DNA from: a virus
Length of the DNA: 64,000 nucleotides
Virus record (IMG/VR): IMGVR_UViG_3300020371_000004
Location: 19,362-83,361 of that record
Reading direction: 5' to 3' (one strand)
The notes under the pieces were generated by a model. The model had not been told where the DNA came from, did not search any database, and saw only the letters and a program-made list of their open reading frames with translations. Within the stretch, counting starts at the first letter, position 1. Every line of letters starts with the position of its first letter. This document shows, piece by piece, positions 1 to 10,546 of this stretch. The translations under genes and the position numbers were made by a program.

Positions 1-1
1 G

Positions 2-844
2 ACCCAAGCAGTTAGTGACTTGGCATTCATTCCAGTTCCACCACCTGCATTCTCAAGACCTGCAGGTATGGATGTTGTAAATGAAGATGGTAGATATATT
101 CTTGTTGGTGCTGGTGGAACAATTATGTATGCAGACCCTGTATACAATAGAGCAACAGCAACTGCAAACTTAGTTAATGGTGTGGTTGACAGTGTAGATG
201 TTGATAATCCTGGATTTGGATATCTATCCAATCCACCAATAATTATTGAATCGGGAACTACTCTTCAAGAAGAAATCTTCTCAATCAAAGCAGAGGGTGA
301 TTATGGTGAGATTGTTGAAGTTGGTGTCGGTAATTCATTCATTGATTTTAGACTTAAGTCTGAAGATTATGACAATGCTACCTTAGGAATTGGATATTCC
401 TCACTTAATGTATTTGGTATCACTAACTCTCAGATTTCTGTAGGTGATTACTTCGTAATTACTGACAGCAATACCACAATTGGTGCTGGTCTCGCACTGA
501 CAGGAATTACGACTAGCACTGGTGGATTAAATAACTATGCAGAGTCTGTAGTTGGTGTTGCATATACAACTCTAGATGGTGTGTACAGAGCAGAAAGAGT
601 TAGTGAAGCTTATGCGGGAATTGTTACTGTACGATGTATGTTTGCCTTCCAGAATAATGCTGCCATTCAAGTTAATGTAAATAACAATACAAATGGTATC
701 CATGGTAAATATTCCTGGGGAAGAATCCACGATTTCCAGAACAGAGCAGTGTTCTCACCAAAACACTTTACTGTTGATTTAAGTAATGGTCTCACTGGTC
801 TTTCAACTTCCGCAGATGTCTTCAGAACGAGAGGTCTGAAGTAA
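2..844 (+). CDS. Baseplate wedge-type structural protein, C-terminal fragment (gp7/VrlC position)
   Basis: The reading frame is open to the left edge, so only the last ~280 residues are present and the true start lies outside the window. The fragment is beta-rich with no enzymatic motif I recognise. Near its N-terminal end is a short repeat (DNPGFGYLSNPPIIIE) that recurs in gp8, the DUF4815 protein and gp14 of this window. It sits directly upstream of gp8, where T4 has gene 7 and marine T4-like phages have a large VrlC-annotated wedge protein. The assignment rests on that position and not on a recognised motif. It probably forms part of the baseplate wedge with gp8. An unrelated virion protein cannot be excluded. 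Confidence 0.5.
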   Translation, partial: TQAVSDLAFIPVPPPAFSRPAGMDVVNEDGRYILVGAGGTIMYADPVYNRATATANLVNGVVDSVDVDNPGFGYLSNPPIIIESGTTLQEEIFSIKAEGDYGEIVEVGVGNSFIDFRLKSEDYDNATLGIGYSSLNVFGITNSQISVGDYFVITDSNTTIGAGLALTGITTSTGGLNNYAESVVGVAYTTLDGVYRAERVSEAYAGIVTVRCMFAFQNNAAIQVNVNNNTNGIHGKYSWGRIHDFQNRAVFSPKHFTVDLSNGLTGLSTSADVFRTRGLK

Positions 845-859
845 CTGTAAATTTGTCCA

Positions 860-866
860 CTAAATA
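860..866 (+). promoter_or_regulatory. Late promoter (CTAAATA)
   Basis: CTAAATA lies 22 bases upstream of the gp8 start in the short gap after the previous stop. It matches the T4-type late promoter -10 octamer (TATAAATA) in the form seen repeatedly in this window. Confidence 0.6.
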
Positions 867-887
867 AAAGAAAAGTATTCTAGTAAA

Positions 888-2453
888 ATGCCTGCGATAA
901 TTACTGAACAATTTAGGGTGATGAACGCCGAAACCTTCGTTAATAGTTTGGTTTCGGTAGGTAATACTGCTAACACTTATTATACTTTTATTGGTCAACC
1001 AAACAGTCTGAATGTTCAGGCAGGTGGTTCAGCAGATTGGAATAATGGACCTGCACCACTTGATGGATTTGAAGAAGAAAACTCCATCAAGGAAACGATT
1101 CTTGCTATGAAAAAGGTGACAAAGCAAGATGTTAGGAGAATGATTAGAAAGGTGAACTGGATTTCTGGTTCTACCTATGAGATGTATCGTCATGACTACA
1201 ACATCTACAATCAGACTCCTGTAACTAATCAACCAAATCTCTATTCTTCTAATTTTTATGTAATCAATGAAGACTTTAGAGTCTACATTTGTTTGCAGAA
1301 TGGTACTGACCCAGAGAACCCAAAGGGAAGACCATCTTTTGACCAACCAACTTTCGTAGATTTGGAACCACGACCAGCAGGAACAAGTGGTGACGGTTAT
1401 ATCTGGAAGTATTTGTTTACCGTAAAACCATCGGAAATTGTAAAGTTTGATTCTATTGAGTTTATTCCTGTTCCTGAAGATTGGGGCACTAAAGGAGAAA
1501 CTATTTCTACCAAGAACAATGCAATTGATGGTAAAGTAGAAATTATAACTATTACTAATAGAGGTATTGGTTATCAACCAATCTCAAAATCATTCACAAA
1601 TATTCCAATCCTTGGTGATGGTGAAGGTGGAAAAGCAACTATCACTGTTGACTCATTTGGTAAAGTTTCCGAAGTATTTGTTACTGATGGTGGTAGTGGA
1701 TATACAAAGGGAATTATTGAGTTCAATCCAGGTGCTCCAGGAATTCCATCAGAATTATCTAACTCAGGTTCATTAGCAACTTTTAACGTAATTATCCCAC
1801 CTAAAGGTGGTCATGGATATGATATTTACAGAGAACTTGGTGCATATAGAGTTTTAGTTTACTCACGTTATCTAACAGATGAGTCAAACCCAGATATTAT
1901 CCTAGGAAACGACTTTGCTAGAGTTGGAATCATTAAAAATCCAATGATTCTTGGTAGTGATACGGAAAGACTTACAACAGGTGAAGTAAGTGCATTAAAC
2001 TCTTTAAAACTTTCTGGAGTTACTACACAAACAACATATCCAGTTGATTCTATTATCACTCAAACTACTGGTTTGGGTGTAACTGCTATTGGTTTTGTTG
2101 CTTCTTGGGATGATGTGACAGGTGTTCTCAAATATTATCAACCTGTTGGACTAGCAACTGAAGGTGTTAACTACAAGATTAATAAGTTCTCGTCATCCAT
2201 TGCTGGTGGTGGTTCATTTAGTATTAATTGCCCTAAGGTAGTTGGTCCAGCACTCAGTATTGATACGGACTTTACGGGTATTAGTACCGTAATAAATAAT
2301 AAGACATATCAGCTGGGCAGCAATTTTGTGTCTGGAATTTCATCAGCAGAGTATAACAAAAAGTCTGGTGAGATAATTTATATTGACAACAGAAGGGCAA
2401 TTCCAAGGTCCACAAGCCAAAAAGAAGATATTAAAATCGTATTGGAGTTCTAA
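888..2453 (+). CDS. gp8: Baseplate wedge subunit gp8
   Basis: A 521-aa protein whose N-terminus (ITEQFRVMNAETFVNSL) and C-terminus (SGEIIYIDNRRAI, ending EDIKIVLEF) resemble T4 gp8, which ends in an equivalent SGEMIYMENR...INILFTF segment. gp8 is a dimeric beta-sandwich wedge protein that links gp7, gp10 and gp6 in the baseplate. This copy is longer than T4 gp8 (334 aa). Part of the difference is an insertion around residues 220-285 carrying two glycine-tyrosine repeats (NRGIGYQP and DGGSGYTKG) also found in other structural proteins here. ATG 888 follows a late promoter. The next gene begins 6 bases after the stop. Confidence 0.88.
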   Translation: MPAIITEQFRVMNAETFVNSLVSVGNTANTYYTFIGQPNSLNVQAGGSADWNNGPAPLDGFEEENSIKETILAMKKVTKQDVRRMIRKVNWISGSTYEMYRHDYNIYNQTPVTNQPNLYSSNFYVINEDFRVYICLQNGTDPENPKGRPSFDQPTFVDLEPRPAGTSGDGYIWKYLFTVKPSEIVKFDSIEFIPVPEDWGTKGETISTKNNAIDGKVEIITITNRGIGYQPISKSFTNIPILGDGEGGKATITVDSFGKVSEVFVTDGGSGYTKGIIEFNPGAPGIPSELSNSGSLATFNVIIPPKGGHGYDIYRELGAYRVLVYSRYLTDESNPDIILGNDFARVGIIKNPMILGSDTERLTTGEVSALNSLKLSGVTTQTTYPVDSIITQTTGLGVTAIGFVASWDDVTGVLKYYQPVGLATEGVNYKINKFSSSIAGGGSFSINCPKVVGPALSIDTDFTGISTVINNKTYQLGSNFVSGISSAEYNKKSGEIIYIDNRRAIPRSTSQKEDIKIVLEF

Positions 2454-2459
2454 AGTCAA

Positions 2460-5400
2460 ATGCCACAAAATACTAATTTAAATGTATCTCCATACTTTGA
2501 TGATTTTGATTCCGAAAAGAATTATCAAAGAGTTCTATTTAAACCAGCAACTCCACTTCAGGCAAGAGAACTAACGACTTTACAATCCATTCTTCAGAAT
2601 CAGATTGAAAAGTTTGGACAGCACTTCTTCAAAGAAGGTTCTGTTGTTATTCCTGGTCAAATTGCATACGATTCTCAATATACTTCTGTCCAAATTGATG
2701 AGTCACACCTTGGTGTTCCTGTATCTCTTTATATTCAAAGTTTAATTGGAAAGACAATTAAAGGTGAGAATAGTGGTGTAAGGGCAAAAGTTGAAAATTA
2801 TATTACAAATACTGAATCAGAAAGAGACAACTATACACTATATCTTAAGTATCAAAGCTCTAGTGATGATGACTTTTCTACAGAAAAGTTTGTTGATGGT
2901 GAGAACCTTGTAGCAGAAGAAGATATTTTCTATGGTGTTTCTGCTATCAGAGATGGTTCCACATTTGCAACTACAATTATCCAAAATTCTACAGCAATTG
3001 GTTCTGCTGTAAAGATTGCTGCTGGTGTTTACTTTGTTAGAGGATTCTTTGTAGAGGTAAATCCACAGACAGTAATTCTAGACCAATATACTAGCAATCC
3101 AACATATAGAGTTGGTCTATTAATTAATGAAGAATTGGCAGTTGCTTCCAATTCATATGAAGATTTATTTGATAATGCACAGGGATTTTCTAATTTCTCA
3201 GCACCTGGTGCTGATAGATTAAAGTTCGGATTAACTTTAATCAAAAAAGAGATTGATGATTTCAACGATGAAAACTTTGTTGAACTTCTAAGAGTAGAGA
3301 ATGGTGTTCTTAGACAATTTGTAAAAGAGAGCAACTATAATTTAATTAGAGATGAGTTAGCAAGAAGAACTTATGATGAATCTGGTGATTACTATGTAAG
3401 ACCATTTTCTCTTACTATAAGAGAGTCTCTAAATGATAGAGTAGGAAATAATGGTGTATTTAATGAGAATCAAGCAACTAAGTCTGGAAATTCTCCAAAT
3501 GACAATTTAGGATCACTTCTTGTATCTCCAGGTAAAGCAGTAGTTCGTGGATATTCATTAGAAACCATTGATACGACTATTGTTGACTTTGAAAAACCAA
3601 GAACTACTGCAAAAGCAGAGAATCAGGCAATTCCATTTAGTGTTGGAAGACAAATTTTTGTCAATAATGTAAATGGTTCTGCTCCTGTTGGATTTGGTTC
3701 AACTTCCCAAATAGCACTATATGATACAAGAACATCACAGGAAGGTCTTGTATCTGGTCAGAAAATTGGTATTGCAAGACTATATGATTTAAAGTTAAGA
3801 AATGCTAGTTATGAAGGTGCTAATACTCAATTTGAAGCATCTTTATATGATGTTCAGACATATACTGTATTGCGTCTAAATGCTACAACAAACTTATCCA
3901 AATCAACATATATTGAAGGAAACTCTAGTGGTGCCAGTGGTTATGTTGTAGAAGATGTAGTAGCAACAGACTTAGTAAAACTATACCAAGTTTCTGGAAC
4001 ATTTAAAAAAGAAGAATCGTTATCATTTAATGGTATTTCTGATGGAAGAATAATTACAAATATTCGTGATTATTCTTTAGGAGATGTTCATCAAATTGCA
4101 TCTGACAACTATGCTGTAGGTCTTGGAACATTTACTGCAGACCCAGTTTTATCTCAAGTAACTATTCTCACAGAACCTGGTGCTCAATTCAGTATTACTG
4201 CAGAATCTCTAGGTGTCAGTACAGTAACAAGTTCTAGTCCAGCACCATTTGTTGGAATTCAAACTGGTGATATCGTATCTTATACTAAGCAAGGTTTTAG
4301 TATTCCAACCTTGAATAAAGTTATTGAAGTAACTCAAAGTGAAATTAAAATTGCAGAGACTACCGATTTAGCAAATATCAATGATGGTGCTCTTCCTTCT
4401 GTTGGAATCACTGCTAATGACTTTAAGAAAGTATCATTGGAAGTTCTTAATACTTCAAATGCTTTCTTGTTTGCTAAATTAAATCATAAAAATGTTGAGA
4501 GTCTTGATCTCAGCACGTCTTCCATTATACTTAGAAAGTCATATAGTGTAAACGTTGTATCAAATGCGTTCTCTGCAACTCTTGAATCTGATATTGATTT
4601 AACTTTAGAACCATTTGATGAAGAAGATTACAGTCTTGCATATACTGCTGGTGATATTGAACCTCTTAATAACCAAAAGGTTGCTGTATCTGGAAGAACT
4701 ATTGGTCTTAGCAACTTGACCCAAAATGGTCCTGCTATACTTACAGTTACCTATAAGAAAGTAAACACCACCGAGAAAGCAAAGACATTTAATAGATGTG
4801 AAAGTCTAATTATCAATGGTTCTAACCAGACCTCATCTGGTGTTGGTAGAACTACTCTTAATGATGGTCTGATTAACAGAGAATATTATGGATTGAGAGT
4901 TCAGGATAGAGACATATCATTAAATGTTCCTGATGTTGTTAATGTTCTTGGAATTTATGAGTCTTCTACTGTAAATGACCCATCTCTCCCAAGAATACAT
5001 TTTAGTGCGTTAAATTCAAGTATTGGAAACCTAATTAGAGGTGAAAGAGTCATTGGTTCAACCACTGGAGCAGTTGCAGCATTTGTTGAATCTGATGGCA
5101 ATAATATTGCAGAAATTGTTTATCTGAATGAGAATAGATTTGCACTCAACGAAGAGGTTACTTTCCAAGAAACCAATATTACTGGAACAATTAGTGCTGT
5201 TGATGTTGGTGATAAGAATATCAAAGAAAACTTTATTCTAGATAATGGTCAAAGACCAGAAATTTATGATTATGCTAGGTTGATTAGAAAGTCTGGAGTA
5301 TCTGCTCCTACTAAAAAAATTAGAGTAATCTACAACTCATATAGCATTTCTTCTTCATCGGAAGGTGACTTTGTATCTGTAGATTCTTATGGAAGAGACA

Positions 5401-8400
5401 GATACAGCAAAGATATTGCAACTATTAATGGTGTCAGAAATTCTGACATGATTGATTTAAGACCAAGAGTTACGGAATTTAATGTATCCTCGGCAGATAA
5501 GTCACCTTTTGAATTTAATGCAAGACTCTTTGAATTAAATGCAAACTCAAGTGATTCAATTGTAGCAAAAGATAGAACAATCAATCTATCTTACAATTTC
5601 TATCTACCAAGAATTGATAAACTATTCCTAACCAAGGAAGGAACGTTTACCATTAATAAAGGTGTTCCATCATTAGCACCAAAATCACCAAACAAGTTAG
5701 ACTCTGCACTTGAAATTGCTACCATATATTTCCCAGCATATCTTTACAATACTAAAGATGCAAGAGTATCTCTATCTACACATAAGAGATATACCATGAA
5801 GGATATCTCTAGACTTGAGGATAGACTATCTAATGTTGAATTCTATAGTTCATTATCTCTTCTAGAGACAGATACCAAAAACCTTTCAATCAGAGACCCA
5901 CAGACTGGTCTTGATAAGTTTAAGTCAGGATTCTTTGTAGATAACTTTAAGTCATATGATGGTGGTGACCTGTCAAACCCAGTTTACAGGGCATCTGTAG
6001 ACACCGCATATGGTTACTTAAGACCACAACACTACACAACTTCGGTTGACCTAGTTGTTGGTTCTGAAGCAGTTATTGGCATTGGAACAACATCTAACCC
6101 AGATGTTGACCTGAGATTTGCTACTGATTTGGGTAATAGCAACGTCAAGAGAATTAATGACCTTGTTATCCTTGATTATAGTGATAAACTATATGTAGAA
6201 AACAGATTTGCTACTAGAGTTGAGAACGTAAACCCATTCAATACACCAAGTTGGATTGGTAGTATTGAACTAAACCCATCTACAGATACTTGGGTAGAAA
6301 CTAGAAGAACAGAAAGAACGGATGACGTTGAAGGCAACTTTGAAGCAACAATGTCTCAGTTGGGTGTAGATTCCAATACTGGTCTATCACCAGTCAATTG
6401 GAATGTATGGGAAACAAATTGGGTTGGTGTAAACAATGTAGAAGGACCAGTAATTACACAAATTCAAAACGGTTCTAGAATTGTTGATACTAGTGTCACT
6501 ACTGATTGGTGGAGCAGAACAACTACAACTACTTGGGAAGATTCATTCACACAGTTCAGAAATGATACATTTACCACTACAACAGAACAATCTAGACAAG
6601 GTATTCAGTTTGGTGTAAGTGAGAGATTTGATACTGTAAATCTTGGTGACAGACTTGTCTCTAGAGTTCTCATTACCTTAATGAGGTCTAGAAATGTTGA
6701 AGCAGTTGCTAGAAGACTAAAACCATCCACTAGATTCTACGCATTCTTCGATAATACTGATGTAACCAACTTCATAGTTCCAAAACTGATTGAAGTCAGG
6801 ATGACAAGTGGAACTTTCCAAGAAGGTGAAACAGTCACTGGATTTATACCAGTTTCTGGTACAAATAGGTCTATTACTTTCCGTCTTGCACAGCAAAACC
6901 ATAAGTACGGTCCATACAACATTCCTACTGAAACATATAGGGAAAATCCTTATAATCCAAATAGCACACTATCTAATTCATATTCATCAACAACTACTGT
7001 TCTGAACGTTGATACTGCAAGTCTTGAGAATCAAGCAGATTCAAGATTCTTCGGTTCAATCGTTAAAGATATGCAACTTGTTGGTTCTGATAGTAATGCA
7101 GTTGCAACAGTTTCTGACATTAGACTTATCTCTGACTCTGCAGGAACCCTAATTTCTTCATTCTTTATTCCTGACCCAACTGTTCCATCAAACCCAACGT
7201 TTGAAACTGGAACTAAGACACTTAAGTTGACGACAAGTCAGGTCAATAGTGACATTAAAGGTATCTCTGACAGTATGGCAGAGGCAAACTTCACTGCTAG
7301 TGGTAATATTGATAATATTGAGAATACTACTCTTAGAATTAGAAATGCTGAAGTTGAAAGAAACATTAGAAATGAGAATAGAACTCTTACAGAGACGGAA
7401 GATAGATTAGTTGCTAACACCATTACAACTAACAGATTGGAAACATCTAGAGTAAGGATTAGATGGGTTGATCCACTTGCTCAGACGTTCCAGGTTCTTG
7501 ATAATAATGGAATTTTTGTCACCAAGTGTGAATTGTACTTCCAGTCAATTGACCCAGGAAATATCCCTTGTACTTTAGAGATTAGAACTTCTGAACTTGG
7601 TCAACCAACACAGGAAATTCTACCTTTTGCAGAGGTCAGCCTCAATCCAAGTGAAATTAATGTTTCTGATGATGCATCAGTCCCAACAACGTTCACATTC
7701 CCTGCACCAGTATTCCTGGAAGGTGGAAATGACTATGCACTAGTCTTGATTTCAAATTCCAATGAATATAATGTCTGGATTTCCAGAATGACTGAGGTTG
7801 ATGTTTCAACCAGCAACAAACCAGAAGCAGAGAAGATTATTGTTTCTCAGCAACCATCTCTTGGTTCACTATTCAAGTCACAGAATGGTGCTACTTGGGA
7901 ACCATCTCAGTTAGAAGACCTTAAGTTCTCTCTTTACAGAGCAGAATTCACTTCACAGACAGGAAGTTTCCGTTTCTACAACCCAGATTTGGGTGTAGGC
8001 AACAGACAGATTGCATCATTGAGACCAAATCCAATTGTTGCTGAGTCTAAAGAAGTTCTTGTTGGTATGTCTGGAAGTCTAACTTCAACAGATGTTACCA
8101 ATCTAATTCCTGGAACATCTATATTCCAGGCAAATTATCCAAACTTCTCTGCTAAACTCAAGAGTATTGTTGGTACGATTGGAATTGGAAGTGCTCTATC
8201 AATTACAAATTCTGGTACTGGATATACTAGCAATGCGACCTACAGTAATGCACCACTAACAACTATCAGTGGTAGAGGGTTTGGTGGTAAAGTCAATATC
8301 ACAATTTCTAATGGTGTTGCAGTTGCAGCAACTGTATCTGTTGGTGGTACAGGATATGCTATGGGTGATACCCTAACAGTTGAACCACAATATACTGGAA

Positions 8401-9992
8401 ACTTTGGTGAGAATCTTATTATTTCTATTCCGAATGAGGTTGGTGTCATCACAGCATTCAATTCGTTAATTGTTGACCAAGTACAGGATGAATTAAATGC
8501 TTCAGGAATTGGCAATGAAATTTCATACGTTAATCCTTCAAATGGTATTTCAACAATCAGCAATGGTTATGTAAACTATACTGAGACACTATCTGATGGT
8601 CTACATTTCAAGGTTAACCATAACAATCATGGAATGTATGATGTTTCAAATAAAATTACCCTATATGGAATTGAATCAGACGTTGCTCCAGAAAAACTAA
8701 GTGCTGATTATAATCAGTCTTCCACTGCTGAGATACAACTTTCAAATGTTGGAATATTCACTTCATTTGAGAATCTACCAGTTTCTACTGATAATCCAGG
8801 TTACATTAAGATTAACCATGAAATCATTAAGTATACTGCTGTAGATACATCACTGATGCAACTCAGTGGTATTACTAGAGGAATTGATGATAATACTGAT
8901 GATATCTATCCATCAGTTATGGTTGGTTTGCATCCAGCTGGTTCACCAGTATTTAAGTATGAATTTAATGGTGTTTCATTGAGAAGAATCAATAGAACTC
9001 ACTCTATGAATCAAGTTGATTCTAAGTATCAAATCGAAATGGATAGTTACTATCTCAAGATTGTAACCAATGAGCAGGGTAAAGATAGATTGTTTGGTCC
9101 ACCAAAACTTCACTTTAATGAAACTAAGACTGGTGGAACATATGATATGAATATTTCAGCATCTGGATCTAATATTCTTGGTGGTCCTAAAGCATCACAG
9201 AATGTTCAGTTTGATAGTATTAGACCTAATGTTCAAAGACTTCTTCCAGAATCTACAATCATTGATGCTAAGATTAGGACTGTAAGTGGTTCAAGTGTTG
9301 ATGGTAGTGAAACACCATTCCGTAGCAGTGGTTTTGAACCAATTTCACTCAATTCAAATAATCTTTTCAATACACCAAGAATTATTGCTTCCAGAGTAAA
9401 TGAACTTCAACATTTGCAAAGTAGCAATGGTTATAAGTCATTTGAAATGGAGATGAATCTGGCAACAACAGATACTAAGGTATCTCCAGTTATTGACTTG
9501 GATAGAGTTAATGTCATTACCACAATGAACAGAATTGACTCACCAGTTACCAATATGTTGAGTGATAAGAGAGTCAATAGTCTTTACGATGATCCACACT
9601 CTGCAATCTATGTCTCAAGAGTAATTAGATTGGCAAAAGGTTCTACTGGACTTAAGGTTTACTTTGATGCATATAGAGATGCAACCAATGATATTAGGGT
9701 AATGTATAGATTACTGAGACCAGATACTCCAGACAATCAAGAGTTGTTTGAATTTATGCCTGGTTTTGAAAATCTAGATAGCAATGGAAACATTCTTGAT
9801 CCTAAGAATAATAATGGATTACCAGACAGACTAGTAAATCCATCTGCATCTCCTTCTGATTTGAGGTCTTATGAATTCACTTCTAAAGAAGTTCCATTGT
9901 TTGATGGATTCCAAATCAAAATTATTATGAGTGGAACAAATCAAGCATATGTTCCTAAGATTAAAGACTTGAGAGTAATTGCAACTATCTGA
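2460..9992 (+). CDS. Giant DUF4815-type baseplate/tail structural protein
   Basis: A 2510-aa protein. Residues ~8-55 (SPYFDDFD, then VLFKPATPLQARELTTLQS) are the hallmark start of the DUF4815 family, found in large structural proteins of marine T4-like phages. Later stretches fit the same kind of protein: IDLRPRVTEF near residue 1000, DPLAQTFQVLDNNGIF near 1670, and a C-terminus with GLKVYFDAYRD. Residues ~1910-1990 carry glycine-tyrosine beta repeats (NSGTGYTSN, GGTGYAMGD). No transmembrane segment or signal peptide is seen. Its place right after gp8 suggests a baseplate-periphery or fibre-attachment role, replacing recognisable gp9/gp10/gp11 genes, which I do not find. The precise role is inference; the family call is firm. 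Confidence 0.8.
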   Translation: MPQNTNLNVSPYFDDFDSEKNYQRVLFKPATPLQARELTTLQSILQNQIEKFGQHFFKEGSVVIPGQIAYDSQYTSVQIDESHLGVPVSLYIQSLIGKTIKGENSGVRAKVENYITNTESERDNYTLYLKYQSSSDDDFSTEKFVDGENLVAEEDIFYGVSAIRDGSTFATTIIQNSTAIGSAVKIAAGVYFVRGFFVEVNPQTVILDQYTSNPTYRVGLLINEELAVASNSYEDLFDNAQGFSNFSAPGADRLKFGLTLIKKEIDDFNDENFVELLRVENGVLRQFVKESNYNLIRDELARRTYDESGDYYVRPFSLTIRESLNDRVGNNGVFNENQATKSGNSPNDNLGSLLVSPGKAVVRGYSLETIDTTIVDFEKPRTTAKAENQAIPFSVGRQIFVNNVNGSAPVGFGSTSQIALYDTRTSQEGLVSGQKIGIARLYDLKLRNASYEGANTQFEASLYDVQTYTVLRLNATTNLSKSTYIEGNSSGASGYVVEDVVATDLVKLYQVSGTFKKEESLSFNGISDGRIITNIRDYSLGDVHQIASDNYAVGLGTFTADPVLSQVTILTEPGAQFSITAESLGVSTVTSSSPAPFVGIQTGDIVSYTKQGFSIPTLNKVIEVTQSEIKIAETTDLANINDGALPSVGITANDFKKVSLEVLNTSNAFLFAKLNHKNVESLDLSTSSIILRKSYSVNVVSNAFSATLESDIDLTLEPFDEEDYSLAYTAGDIEPLNNQKVAVSGRTIGLSNLTQNGPAILTVTYKKVNTTEKAKTFNRCESLIINGSNQTSSGVGRTTLNDGLINREYYGLRVQDRDISLNVPDVVNVLGIYESSTVNDPSLPRIHFSALNSSIGNLIRGERVIGSTTGAVAAFVESDGNNIAEIVYLNENRFALNEEVTFQETNITGTISAVDVGDKNIKENFILDNGQRPEIYDYARLIRKSGVSAPTKKIRVIYNSYSISSSSEGDFVSVDSYGRDRYSKDIATINGVRNSDMIDLRPRVTEFNVSSADKSPFEFNARLFELNANSSDSIVAKDRTINLSYNFYLPRIDKLFLTKEGTFTINKGVPSLAPKSPNKLDSALEIATIYFPAYLYNTKDARVSLSTHKRYTMKDISRLEDRLSNVEFYSSLSLLETDTKNLSIRDPQTGLDKFKSGFFVDNFKSYDGGDLSNPVYRASVDTAYGYLRPQHYTTSVDLVVGSEAVIGIGTTSNPDVDLRFATDLGNSNVKRINDLVILDYSDKLYVENRFATRVENVNPFNTPSWIGSIELNPSTDTWVETRRTERTDDVEGNFEATMSQLGVDSNTGLSPVNWNVWETNWVGVNNVEGPVITQIQNGSRIVDTSVTTDWWSRTTTTTWEDSFTQFRNDTFTTTTEQSRQGIQFGVSERFDTVNLGDRLVSRVLITLMRSRNVEAVARRLKPSTRFYAFFDNTDVTNFIVPKLIEVRMTSGTFQEGETVTGFIPVSGTNRSITFRLAQQNHKYGPYNIPTETYRENPYNPNSTLSNSYSSTTTVLNVDTASLENQADSRFFGSIVKDMQLVGSDSNAVATVSDIRLISDSAGTLISSFFIPDPTVPSNPTFETGTKTLKLTTSQVNSDIKGISDSMAEANFTASGNIDNIENTTLRIRNAEVERNIRNENRTLTETEDRLVANTITTNRLETSRVRIRWVDPLAQTFQVLDNNGIFVTKCELYFQSIDPGNIPCTLEIRTSELGQPTQEILPFAEVSLNPSEINVSDDASVPTTFTFPAPVFLEGGNDYALVLISNSNEYNVWISRMTEVDVSTSNKPEAEKIIVSQQPSLGSLFKSQNGATWEPSQLEDLKFSLYRAEFTSQTGSFRFYNPDLGVGNRQIASLRPNPIVAESKEVLVGMSGSLTSTDVTNLIPGTSIFQANYPNFSAKLKSIVGTIGIGSALSITNSGTGYTSNATYSNAPLTTISGRGFGGKVNITISNGVAVAATVSVGGTGYAMGDTLTVEPQYTGNFGENLIISIPNEVGVITAFNSLIVDQVQDELNASGIGNEISYVNPSNGISTISNGYVNYTETLSDGLHFKVNHNNHGMYDVSNKITLYGIESDVAPEKLSADYNQSSTAEIQLSNVGIFTSFENLPVSTDNPGYIKINHEIIKYTAVDTSLMQLSGITRGIDDNTDDIYPSVMVGLHPAGSPVFKYEFNGVSLRRINRTHSMNQVDSKYQIEMDSYYLKIVTNEQGKDRLFGPPKLHFNETKTGGTYDMNISASGSNILGGPKASQNVQFDSIRPNVQRLLPESTIIDAKIRTVSGSSVDGSETPFRSSGFEPISLNSNNLFNTPRIIASRVNELQHLQSSNGYKSFEMEMNLATTDTKVSPVIDLDRVNVITTMNRIDSPVTNMLSDKRVNSLYDDPHSAIYVSRVIRLAKGSTGLKVYFDAYRDATNDIRVMYRLLRPDTPDNQELFEFMPGFENLDSNGNILDPKNNNGLPDRLVNPSASPSDLRSYEFTSKEVPLFDGFQIKIIMSGTNQAYVPKIKDLRVIATI

Positions 9993-10195
9993 TGAAACCA
10001 ATTAAAGATAATAATGGTCTTCTCCGAGATGAGAAGACCAATGCTGTCATTAATATTAATGATGTTGAATATGATGCATATCTTGCAGAAAAAAAGAGAA
10101 TACTTTCTGAAAAAAGAGATATTGACAACATGAAGAAGGACATTGATGAAATTAAAGATGCCCTTCACCTCATCCTTAACAAGCTAAATACATAA
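9992..10195 (+). CDS. Small coiled-coil protein
   Basis: A 67-aa protein. Its ATG shares one base with the stop of the 2510-aa gene (TGATG), implying translational coupling. Residues 25-67 are highly charged with a heptad-like pattern (KDIDEIKDALHLILNKLN), predicting a coiled coil. I do not recognise a family. Coupling to the giant baseplate gene suggests a small assembly or trimerisation partner; that is inference. A late promoter (10184-10190) overlaps its 3' end. Confidence 0.65.
   Translation: MKPIKDNNGLLRDEKTNAVININDVEYDAYLAEKKRILSEKRDIDNMKKDIDEIKDALHLILNKLNT
10184..10190 (+). promoter_or_regulatory. Late promoter (CTAAATA) inside the end of the upstream gene
   Basis: CTAAATA covers codons just before the TAA at 10193-10195 and lies 20 bases upstream of the ATG at 10211. 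It fits the late octamer used throughout the window. Confidence 0.5.
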
Positions 10196-10210
10196 AAAGT
10201 ACTTTTTGCT

Positions 10211-10546
10211 ATGGCAGCAAAGATAATCAACCTAGTTGTAGAGCAAAATGCTGATTTTCAGGCAACTGTTACCATTTCAAATGATAACGGTACTAAGCTA
10301 AATCTGACTAACTACACTGCAGCATGTAAAATTAAAAAAAGTCCTTTGTCTAGCACAGTTGCTGGTACAATGACTGTATCTTTCGTTGATAGAGTTAACG
10401 GAAAAATCATGCTGTCTATGAACTCAACTACAACTGCAGCACTTCCTGGTGGAAGACATGTTTATGATGTAATCATCACATCTCCAACTAATTTTGTCAC
10501 AAGAGTCATTCAAGGAAGTCTGCTTGTTAGCCCAGGAGTGAGTTGA
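10211..10546 (+). CDS. Small beta-sandwich virion protein (baseplate-associated, hypothetical)
   Basis: A 111-aa protein with alternating beta strands. It contains the pattern IINLVVEQNADFQATVTI, then LNLTNYTAACKIKK, reminiscent of small Ig-like baseplate or fibre-adaptor proteins of many phages (ligand-free N-domain with 'LTgYta...ir'). No catalytic residues are evident. It overlaps the next gene by one base (TGATG), so the two are probably co-translated. Function is unknown; a structural accessory role is inferred from the shape and neighbours. Confidence 0.6.
   Translation: MAAKIINLVVEQNADFQATVTISNDNGTKLNLTNYTAACKIKKSPLSSTVAGTMTVSFVDRVNGKIMLSMNSTTTAALPGGRHVYDVIITSPTNFVTRVIQGSLLVSPGVS

Noticed and set aside
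1029-1577. Minus-strand open frame opposite gp8
   Set aside because: It lies entirely inside gp8, with no ribosome binding site or recognisable domain, and an unusual Ile/Trp/Cys-rich composition typical of antisense frames.
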